20,020 nt of DNA, taken from positions 1 through 20,020 of the forward strand of contig NCSJ02000530.1 of assembly GCA_002812745.2 (NCBI GenBank), read 5' to 3'. Source of the stretch: Scytalidium lignicola (Eukaryota > Ascomycota > Leotiomycetes). Every line of letters starts with the position of its first letter. The first letter of the stretch is position 1. Below, one piece after another: positions 8,341 through 17,137 of the stretch. A program made the position numbers and the translations under genes. The notes below the pieces were generated by a model that did no database searches, was not told the origin of the DNA, and saw only the letters and a program-made list of their open reading frames with translations.

Positions 8341-10406
8341 ATGGGACGAAACAACATAGCATTCACTTTCCTGCACAGGATTGTGCGCAATGATGCTATC
8401 AAGCTGGACCCCCCCGAGATCTACAACTGGAGAGTCTTTGCTCTTGCCGCAGCTGTAAGTGCTTTCCAATCCGTTCCCCCCTCCAAAAAAAGTTATGTGC
8501 GACGACCCTGACTTTTTAATCTAGGCATGTTTTGGTGGGACTTTGTTTGGTATGGACACGGGTATCATTGGAGGAGTCTTGACCCTTCCAGATTTCGGAA
8601 AGTATGAGATAGCACTGCGAACCTGCAATGACGGACGCCTCTGACAGGAAGATAGGGAGTTCAATTATAACAACAAGACGGACCCCAATCTTTCGGGAAA
8701 CCTGGTAACCGTGATGCAGGCTGGTGCCGTAGCTGGCGCTTTGCTTGCGAACCCTTTTGCTGAGAGGCTGGGCCGGAAACCAGGGTTACTCATGGTCTCC
8801 GTCTTCGCCTTCATCGGTGGTATGCTTCAAAGCTTTTCTTACGGCCATCTTTCATGTTTCTATGTTGGAAGGTAAGTTTGCCTCTTCTCGACGGTACCGT
8901 CACCATCACAGACGAAAAGAAATAATATGTGCTGACATCAACTCTCTCGCCTACATTAGATTCGTTGAAGGTCTTGGACTCGGAGGTGCTACCATGCTTG
9001 CGCCTACTTACGTCTCGGAGAATTCGCCTCGAGCCATCAGAGGCCTGCTAGTCGGCTTTTACCAGCTTTTTGAGACCATGGGCGCCATGATTGCCTTCTT
9101 CATCGATTACGGCTCGCTGCTTCATCTTAAGGTTAGCATTTTCGTCGAGAATTATGACAATAGCACTTTATAGGGCCTGTCAACTAATATGACTTCTTCA
9201 ATTCAGGGTCACGCATCGTGGATGGTGCCACTCGCGATGCAGTCCCTCCCACCACTGCTGATTTTCATCTGTATTATGTTCTGCCCTGAGTCACCCCGGT
9301 GGCTAGCGAGCAAGGACAACTGGGAGAAAGCTTCAGAAACTTTGGCTAGTGTGAGACATCTGCCTGTGAGCCATCCATATGTGCAAGCAGAGCTTTTAGA
9401 GTTGAGAACACAGCTCGAAGAGGAACGGCGCTCGATTCATGGCGAAGGATTTTGGGCGACGCAGAAGGAGTGCTGGTTAATCAAAGGAAACAGAAACCGG
9501 GCATTACTGGCGATCGGCCTCATGACCTGCCAACAATGGACTGGGGTAAGTTATTTGAGAAGTAAAAGCCAGCATTCTGCTGTCTCTGCCATACATTATC
9601 CCCTAGTACCCGGTTTCCCTCTTTGACAACTAACTAACTTTCTTCGTCATTGTTTAGACAAACGCAATCAACTACTACGCCCCTACCATCTTCAAAAATC
9701 TCGGTATTACCGGCAACTCTCAGTCTCTCCTCGCGACTGGTGTATACGGCATTGTCAAGATGTGCTCCTGCGCTATCTTCATTGTTTTCCTAGCCGACAC
9801 GCTGGGTCGAAAATGGTCGTTTGTGTGGACTGGCTTCGCCATGGGCATCTTCATGTATTACCTTGGCTTTTACGTGCGATTCGATCCCCCCAAAACCAGG
9901 AGCTCCCGTCTCTGGACCTGGTTACGCTGCCCTGGTCATGGTGTATCTCTTTGCCGCAGCCTTCCAGTTCGGCTGGGGTCCAGTGTGCTGGATCTATGTG
10001 TCCGAGATCCCAACCAATCGTCTACGAGGGTACACGGTCTCACTGGCGGCGGCAACCCAGTGGGTATTTAACTTGGTGGTTGCTAAGGTGACACCTATTA
10101 TGTTGGTCCATGTTGGTGGAAAGACAGGTTATGGAACATATTTTCTCTTCGGCTCGTTCTGTTTCGGAATGGCAATCGCGGCGTTCTGGATCCCTGAAAC
10201 CAAGGGTGTAAGTGCAATTCCTCAAGTCCCCTGATATTTGTTGTAACTTGGTAGCTAATTATACTTCACCTTGGCAGTTGTCGCTTGAGCGTATGGACGA
10301 GCTATTCGGTGATGCTGACTTCTCCGGAATCGAGGATGTGGGACTTGCTGGTCAGGAAAAAGGCATTGGAGGGATCACTGAGACTTCTCACGTGGAGAAA
10401 GTTTAG
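8341..10406 (+). CDS. MFS sugar/quinate-type permease (frameshifted as sequenced)
   Basis: A 12-helix proton-linked or facilitative transporter of the fungal sugar-porter family, closest in style to quinate permeases, acting at the plasma membrane. Seven exons: 8341-8454, 8525-8601, 8656-8871, 8960-9131, 9207-9545, 9658-10207, 10278-10406. Family signatures are all present: [14 protein letters not shown] at the first helix, [21 protein letters not shown] (100-106), PESPRWL (220-226), [29 protein letters not shown] and [15 protein letters not shown] near the C terminus. The joined length is 1597 nt, one base too many: within exon 6 the frame shifts at a C6A4 run (9886-9895), between FDPPK and PGAP. 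Removing one base gives 531 aa, normal for the family. Either a homopolymer sequencing error or a real inactivating insertion. The substrate is not predictable beyond hexose or quinate-like. Confidence 0.85.
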
Positions 10407-11371
10407 TTGATGTGAGTCACTAACTATGAATGTGTTAAGGTCAGCACATAAGGCTGTTTTGTCCTTTAAAACTAGTGTATAATTGAAGTAGTTATCTTAT
10501 CCTATGTAGGGCAAATATGATCTATCNTTTTTTTTTAAAAAAAGAAAAATCCAAGTTCCAAACCAACTATAATACATCTTCAAACAGTTCTTAACATCGA
10601 ATGATTTTTTATAAAACCATGCGTCTTGAACTTAGAAGTACTACTCTTAAGAAAGACTGAACACAATAAATCTTCAGCCGCTTAGTATATTGAAGAAGTG
10701 AGCCATTTAGATGGCATGGCATCATTTCAACCTTATAGCTGAAACTGTTTAAACCATGTTTCCAATCTTAATCCAAACTTTGTTATGGTCGTGAATCAAG
10801 GTCTGTTACTAGTAGGTTCTCAAAGATTAGATAAGAGTGTTGAACTACTCGAGCTAAACACTTTCCCCTCTGCTGAGGTTCACAGTCATTCACAGTCAAG
10901 ATGTAAGTAGTAATGTAACGACTGCAACGAGAATGGCAAAGGGTCTCAAGTCACCAATGTTAATGTTTCAGCGTGTAACTCTAACAGATACTAATGTAAG
11001 GTTAGGTACTGAAGAACTAAATTCTATAAATCCATCTTCCGAATTTAAAAAAGTCAGGTGTTACCTGAGGGAGTGCCTGAAATTGTGACTTTTTTAGCGT
11101 GAGCAAGACTATTTGAAATGGTCGTTTGATGAAGTGCTGTAATTATCACATGTCAACATCTACCATCAGATTCCTACTAGTAGTTTCTAGTTTTCTTCTT
11201 CTCTCGGTCTTTGCATTCACGTAAAAGTGCAGGTTAGCCGCAAATTGACTTCTATTTTCAAAAGGCTCGGGGATTCCACTTATGGTTGTTCAGGCTGTCA
11301 CGCTTGAAAGTCGCCTCCAGAGCTAGCCAGATTTGATTATTCAATTCAACTGCTATAAATCGCGGCTGATA
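10407..11371. other. Intergenic region with a small hairpin
   Basis: No gene seen. An ambiguous base at 10527 abuts a T8 run. Two copies of TCACAGTCA occur around 10881-10898. A nested hairpin lies at 11047-11095 (annotated separately). A TATAAA at 11354-11359 lies only about 13 bp before the putative start of the next gene, so the true leader is uncertain. Confidence 0.4.
11047..11095. repeat. Nested inverted repeat (hairpin)
   Basis: AAAAAAGTCA (11047-11056) pairs with TGACTTTTTT (11086-11095). Inside this, TCAGGT-GTT-ACCTGA (11054-11068) is a second perfect 6-bp stem with a 3-nt loop that competes with the outer one. It may be a short repeat remnant or a structured RNA segment; no function is assignable. 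Confidence 0.4.
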
Positions 11372-12476
11372 ATGACTTCGTCTGTATTTCATCTTTTGCA
11401 GGACACCTTCGGTCTGCTGCCCAGGGAAATTATACTACGAGATCATTGAACTTTCTGAATTTTCTTTATTGTGGAGTATAATCAACGCTTCTCCAACTAT
11501 GGCTGCCTTGTTCGACATGTTCGCGGCTGAAATAGTCAATGGCGTGATAGTAGCCATGGTTAAAGGTCAAATTCAAGGATTAATGCGGACAGTATTCCGT
11601 ACTCAAGCATTATGTTGGCCGAGTTTGGACGAAGCTAGAAACATCACTTCAACGATCTCCATTCCATTAAGCCTGACCGAAATTAGAGACCTGAAGTCGC
11701 TCCGCCGTTTTGTTTCCATGGCACATGAAATTCACGTCTTAGCACATTCCTGCCTTGATTATTACATCCAGACGTCTATGGTTATGTCGCCGTCCTCTCT
11801 CGTTCAATTGCCTCATAATGGAAGCATTCAGGACAGGTTTGATAAGGCTGAGAGCCGTCAATATGAGACTCATTATACTAATGCTCCCTCGTGGATTGAA
11901 GAACAACAAGTCATGAAAGCGTTATGGCGGATCCAGTTGTTTTTTGAGCTTAACATAGCACAGAAAATGGGGATTCTAAATTGGTCCAGAGACGACCTGC
12001 AGACCTTGGCATCAATAAATATTCGGGATTTTTATACAGTTAAAGAATTTGAACTACAGCAGATTTTGACCGTCTACGAATTTATACAAGGTTTTAGAAG
12101 AGAAGGATATTCTCAAGATGACGACTGTCGGCTACCGATTGTACCCATGGAGAACCCTTTCAACACTACTTGTGCTCCGCAACCATTTTATTATAGTTTC
12201 AGGGAAGATATCTATCAGCAAGGACAACGATATGTTCATAAACCACCAATGTCATGGAATTTCCAGGGGGTGATGGCCCGTGATCCTCTGTTTTCACCAC
12301 CCCCTGGCATACCGTTTGACCCATATCGCAAGTTTGGATTTGCCTTATGGGACGACAAACGTATGACTGACCTAGGTCTTGCTAAACCTTCTAGACGAGT
12401 CATATTAGATAAAGTATCTTACTATTTTCGATGGCGTAGTGTCTTAACGGAAGAAGAGAGAAAGTGGAGGCCGTGA
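11372..12476 (+). CDS. F-box-like fungal protein, apparent +1 frameshift near N terminus
   Basis: From the ATG at 11372 the frame reads TFGLLPREIIL, the start of an F-box (LPxEI). It then hits a stop at 11447, while the next frame continues EIIELSEFSLLWSIINASPTMAALF, the expected second half of an F-box. Skipping one base between about 11427 and 11441 joins them with correct spacing and gives about 367 aa; the span is 3n+1 nt. The part downstream of 11439 is open to the TGA at 12474-12476. The rest is helical with no known catalytic motif, as in the many expanded F-box-like proteins of filamentous fungi, which may act as SCF ubiquitin-ligase adaptors. An error in sequence or a young pseudogene are both possible. 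The gene is convergent with the transcription factor, 190 bp apart. Confidence 0.6.
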
Positions 12477-12666
12477 AAATAGCAAGGTGAACTAAGTTTG
12501 AAACTCTAAATAGTAGAAAAAAGCTCTTTAAACCGAATTCTTATTATCCTCTAAATACTTATATTTCGTTAAATGATTGGATTATATACCCAATATTTTC
12601 TCTATACCATTATCATATATCTATCATAATCTTCTATATATCCCATATACCAAGTCCTTCCCGAAT

Positions 12667-14507
12667 TCATTCAATAATTGGCCATCGCTCATCAGCCTTC
12701 TCACCATCCGGCTCCACCTCTAATAATTCTGCATCATGCCATACCGGTGGATCTCTCCCAAGACACAATAAGATTGCCAACGCCTGTGCCTGTCTAATCC
12801 CCATATCCTCCGCAATCTTCTCCATTTGTTGCATCACCCAGGAGCGCATTAGGTCCGATGTCATATTTGTGCAAGCGGCCATAAAGAGTGGCCAGAGCAG
12901 CAAGTTTCCTCCGGCTGCCCGAGGTGGTGGTGGTGGTTGTAGAAGTGAACTTGGAGGGGCGGGGTCGCCGAGGTAGAACGGGACGCTAGCGCAGATGTCT
13001 TGGGTGAGATGAACGAGGACAGCGTGGCTGCGGCGCATGAGCGAGCGGTATTTAGATGTGGAGGAGGGAGAGGTAGAAGAGGAATCTGGGGATAAGGATG
13101 GCGTGAAATGAGCCTCTGTCTCATCGGGAGGAGGAGTTGTCATGGATTTTGCTTCTTGGCTTATTAGATATCCCATCTGAGCGAGAAGAAGCTCGTTGAG
13201 CAGAATGCGGACGCTACGGTAGGTGTTCCAACTTGTTGCGACCAGGATATTGGGATAGGTATGATAGTAATCCGCGAAGACTGAATCGGTTCGGGTTTTT
13301 AGGGGTACGATGTTGTAAACATAGGGGTTTTCAGCGGCCCAGATTTCTAGGGTGGAGTCGAGTTCTAAGGCGGCCGAGACGATAGCAAAGGAGTTAGTGA
13401 AGTCGTGCATGGAAGTCATGGTGGCGCGGAGATTGCAACATTCGATGGTTAGGAGGCAGAGGTGGTTGGCTATGAGGTGCTCGTCGGTTTCATGCTGTAG
13501 ATTAGAGAGGGACCATTCGGTAACGAAGTCCGGGACTCGAGCACGTCGTTGCAGGGCGTGGACTATCTGATTTAAAGTTAATATATAGTACTGATGTTCT
13601 GAGGACGGCCTTACAATTTGACTGCGCAGCTGAATAAATATCTTACGGCCTGTATAGGTTTGTAGCTGTTCTTTGCCCCGAAGATAGAGTAGTTGTATTG
13701 CACCATTGGTGTGTCGCGTCCATGATTTCATTGATCGCGGAGCATCGCACGTGTTTGTCTAATGGTTGGTGTTAGTAAAGTTAACAATGCGCAGCTATTG
13801 TAAGGATAAGGCTTACTTCAAATAATCCCAACAACATGACTGCGATAAGTGTTTGGTCGGCTTTAGCTTCATCGGTTTGAAGTGCACAGTTCGTCGCCGC
13901 CAGGGCTCGATTGTATCTTTCCTTTGCTGAGATCATAATCTTTGAATTGCCGTTCTTGGTAATCGAGATACCAGCTAGCCCAAGAGCCATGACTGCGTCC
14001 ATCAAAGCGCCTCCTGTGGATTCTTGGGCATTCAATATCCCCGGGATATAATCGAAAAGGCCTTTAGAAGATTGAGTCCCTTCCCAAGCATAATTGCTTA
14101 AGAAGAAGCACGTGGCTTGAAATTCTAGAGAATCAGACAAGCAAGGGGAAATTGTCTGAACTGAGCATTCAGACTTTGGACTTGATCGAGCCTCTGAGGG
14201 TCCGCGTAGAGCCAATGCATTGCTTGGAGTCCGTGGTGGAGTTCGAGCATCTTTTCGGGCAATTCCCTGGGGAGTCTGATGAAAGAACCGGAGCTTAGAT
14301 GGATCCCTGTAGCCATGGCAATCACGACCAGCTCGGAGGCATTGACTGCACGAAGGTCTTGTATAGTCACACTATTTCACAAAGATTCAGCATATATCCT
14401 CAAGAAACGGAGCAGGTGTTTCGCAAGAGCAGTTCAGAAATACCAACCTTTGTCCTCTTGGCTCTGCACGGTGCGCATCCTTTACTGGGTGTTCCACGAA
14501 ACGACAT
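12667..14507 (-). CDS. Zn2Cys6 fungal transcription factor
   Basis: A nuclear regulator with an N-terminal binuclear zinc cluster and a fungal-specific (Fungal_trans_2-like) helical domain. Three exons on the minus strand, 14507-14448, 14371-13817 and 13758-12667, join in frame to 568 aa. The cluster is C11-x2-C14-x6-C21-x6-C28-x2-C31-x6-C38, exactly the consensus, with basic linker RAKRTK. The first intron (76 nt) separates K20 from C21, so splicing is needed to complete the zinc cluster. Residues around FE-TNTC...MKSWTRHTNGAIQLLYLRG match the conserved W..H..GA..L core of these regulators. A Pro/Ser/Thr-rich loop (TPPPDETEAHFTPSLS region) lies in the C-terminal half. The ATG at 14507 is chosen because it sits ten residues before the cluster. 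It is divergent from the DUF7702-like gene. Targets are unknown. Confidence 0.9.
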
Positions 14508-15170
14508 AATGTAATGGAACAGCCGTAGCAGGTTAGATCTTCGCAATTTATAAATCTTAGAAGATGAAGGCACAAAATGGGGTTGTAAGTAGTTTATTAT
14601 CAAGCCCCTTTGCGACACTCGCTGCTTATTCAGGGCATGTGGCTGTACGTAAGTACGATGACGGCTGCCACTAAGCCTTTCTGAGGGGTGCGACTCGTAG
14701 CGCCTCGTACTACTGCCTTTGTGGCGCTTTTGACCTCTCAGCAAACACTGTGACGGGACAGGTTCAGACAATCGACAACGAGAGATGCATGGAAAATCCT
14801 TTAAGCCAAACGAGGTAGAAATGTTGGAAGATTACTCCGTATTAGTCACGGAGTTCCTACATTCCATTCCTATGCTAGGCCTACGAGTTTATTTCTACAT
14901 CGGGTTCATATTGTGCTACTGCCATCCTGCCTAATTTTCTCAGCTGAGAATGCATGTTGATGTCACAGAGAAGAGATTGACTCCTCTCGAGAATGTCTTT
15001 ATAGATTGAAAGAAGTATAAGAGTAAGCTGTTAGATACTCTCTGAAATATCATTCAAACTTGAGTTTTCATCAATCAAAGCGAACGATCAGAGCATCTGA
15101 ATCTACCACAAAGCCTTTTATTCTACATCCTCTAGAGCCTAAATACCCTTTTCAACATCCCTCAAACACA
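14508..15170. promoter_or_regulatory. Shared bidirectional upstream region (663 bp)
   Basis: This region separates the divergent Zn2Cys6 factor (minus) and the membrane protein gene (plus) and therefore carries both promoters. It holds a GTACGTAAGTAC motif at 14645-14656 and TATA-like AAGTATAAGAG at about 15012-15022 on the plus side. An open frame extends upstream of the transcription factor ATG on the minus strand, to about 14771, but lacks features of a genuine N terminus. Confidence 0.4.
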
Positions 15171-16035
15171 ATGGCTCTATCCCAAAAAGTCCTTGCAATT
15201 ATAGAACTCTGTGTCTACGTTCCGATCTTTATACTCGCTCTCATTGTCGTCTTCCGCCACGGTTTCCGCCGCCAACTTGGATGGATCTATCTCGTAGTCT
15301 TCTGTCTTGTCCGCTGCGCAGGAGCTGGATTTAGACTCGAGAGTGATGCGCATCCTGATAATTCTACCGATCAAGAATGGTCTTTCATCCTGCAGTCTGT
15401 TGGGCTTAGTCCCTTACTTATGGCTTCGCTTGGTCTCCTAAAAAGAATGCAAGTTCCCTAATCCAACCACAAAAACCCACAAATATATCCTAACACTCTA
15501 TTCCAGAACTGACCAGGTCTCCACTACCATGCCATCCGAGTCCTCTTATGGCCTCATGGAAGGCGCTGGTGCCATAGGAAAAATCGTCGCGAAACGTGCA
15601 ACCGCCATCTCACGCCGCAGCCGCATCATCCAAATCGCACAGCTCCCCACCACTATCGCCCTCATTCTCTGTATCGTAGGTGGTACCGATGAAGCCTCAT
15701 CTAAAGCCTCAGATCAAGCAGAGGGTCCCAAATACTTCAAGATTGGTATCGCGATCTTCATGGTTATCTACGTGCTTCTCGTTGGTTTGACAGTCATTAC
15801 TGCGAGAGATGCATCTCGAGCACCGTTTGGGGAAAACAGGGTTTATTATGCTGTGGCTATTGCACTTCCTTTCATTGCGGTACGACTGCTTTATAGTGTG
15901 TTGAGTGTGTTCACGACTATGAAGGCATTCTCTTTGACCGGTGGAAATACTGTTGTAGAGCTTTGCATGGCGCTGGTTGAAGAATTTGTGGTGGTCGTTA
16001 CATACACTGCTGCAGGGCTCATGACATCTGCGTGA
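15171..16035 (+). CDS. Seven-helix fungal integral membrane protein (DUF7702-like)
   Basis: Two exons, 15171-15448 and 15507-16035, give 268 aa with about seven hydrophobic segments. The first is near residues 7-27 (VLAIIELCVYVPIFILALIV), the second and third flank a short acidic loop, and exon 2 has four more (IAQLPTTIALILCI, IGIAIFMVIYVLLVG, YYAVAIALPFIAV, VELCMALVEEFVVVV). The length, the FRHGFRRQLGW loop and the helix pattern fit the DUF7702 family of fungal membrane proteins, whose function is unknown; I assign this from memory of the family pattern. The intron (15449-15506, 58 nt) uses a GC donor (GCAAGT) with a TCCTAACAC branch site and a TTCCAG acceptor; without splicing the frame stops after about 15459. 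The ATG at 15171 follows CAAACACA, a favourable fungal context. Confidence 0.82.
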
Positions 16036-16818
16036 GAAGAACGGGGAGGGCAAGGATTGTTTTAGTTGAAGCGGGAGAAATTGATTGGGTTTTTGGGGGC
16101 GGCAAAAGTTGTCATGCATAGACTGTTTGGACGTTTAGACAATGGAGTTTGTGTTTTGTTGTAAGATAGAAACATGCCGTTTCAGAGAAGAATTAGATGA
16201 GGATTACGGTTCAAATATGGTTAGGAGTAAAGGTATAGATTGATTTTTTAGATTAGTTATTCGCTTTCTAAGTGCTCAAGGCTCGAGAACTATAGTTTAG
16301 TTACGGATTAAATAATAACATATTTTCTATTTATTGCATATTCTACTGCTTATAAAATCTTAAATTTGAGTGCCTTTAGGGCTCAATTTAATAGGCATAA
16401 ACTCAAAAGGAAAGCTTTATAACTATGGAGTAACTAGGAGCTCCCAATGACTATATATATATGAGGTACTCGACCACCATACAATTAGTTGTATTCAATA
16501 GATGCTACCTTCTTCAATCCATTGATACCTGTAACCGTACAAAACTATTAATATCAACCAGTTGGTTAATATCAGAACATCAGTTAAAGAGATATATCTT
16601 GTATGGATTAAGATTTCTCAGCGTTTCTAAACCAATTACGCCACTGCACTTCGTACTTGAATCGGTATGTGCATTTAACACAATTTATAATCAATCGAAT
16701 CATCTAAGTAGACTGGTCACTTTTATTATATCAAGGAGTTGCCTAAAAAGTATCCGCCATAGAAATATCAACAACTAGACTAAGCATTTAATGATAATAT
16801 CCAATTATGCCACNTTTT
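16036..16818. other. AT-rich intergenic region with possible LTR debris
   Basis: The 3' UTR of the membrane protein gene leads into AT-rich DNA. A CTATATATATATGAGG promoter-like motif (about 16451-16466) is followed about 100 bp later by TTGGTTAATATCAGAAC (16562-16578). That resembles the TTGGTATCAGA primer-binding sites of copia-type retrotransposons with small insertions. A 105-codon open stretch at 16461-16778 starts in this debris and looks non-coding. Nothing else can be supported. Confidence 0.3.
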
Positions 16819-16997
16819 TGTTGGATGGTGCCTCGTAAAGATGTAATACGGTCCATAATATGGCCGAATTGTGGGAGCCGGTCGGCCCCTATATATATGG
16901 CCATACTTGCTCACTGTACAGTAGTTAATTTAGTAATTAGTTATTCTACGAATTTTATGGCAACTTATTACCATCGGTGTTTGTAACCTGTGTAACA
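16819..16997. mobile_element. Probable solo LTR of a copia-type retrotransposon
   Basis: The 179-bp segment begins TGTTGGATGG and ends GTGTAACA, giving TGTT...AACA termini, the usual TG...CA ends of LTRs; TGTTGGA is a frequent start of Ty1/copia LTRs. It contains a promoter-like TATATATAT at 16890-16898. It is flanked by NTTTT (16814-16818) and CTTTT (16998-17002). If the ambiguous base is C, this is a perfect 5-bp target-site duplication. No internal retrotransposon sequence is adjacent, consistent with LTR-LTR recombination. No second copy lies in the window for confirmation. Confidence 0.5.
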
Positions 16998-17137
16998 CTT
17001 TTTATATTTGGGTCTTAGCTGCCAGGCTAGTCTTTAAGTAAATTCGTGCTAAACTGAATTAACTAAAAATTAAAGCATAAAACAACGCTATATAACAGTG
17101 GCAGATCTAAAGTAGCTTCAGGGGTTGCTTGAGGAGC

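Noticed and set aside
8602..8647. CTGACAG at 8641-8647 as the second-intron acceptor of the permease
   Set aside because: It breaks the frame. The acceptor GATAG ending at 8655 keeps the frame and gives the expected LPDFGKEF junction, with CTGAC serving as the branch site.
12861..13124. Alternative-frame minus-strand ORF inside the transcription factor
   Set aside because: It overlaps the Pro/Ser-rich loop of the real coding frame and is a shadow of it.
14508..14771. N-terminal extension of the Zn2Cys6 factor upstream of 14507
   Set aside because: The frame is open but low-complexity and basic. Zinc clusters of this class normally lie near the N terminus, and the ATG at 14507 is well placed.
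16461..16778. 105-codon plus-strand open frame
   Set aside because: AT-rich, no recognisable motif, begins inside TATA-run debris and overlaps a primer-binding-site-like sequence; best explained as chance openness in repeat remnants.
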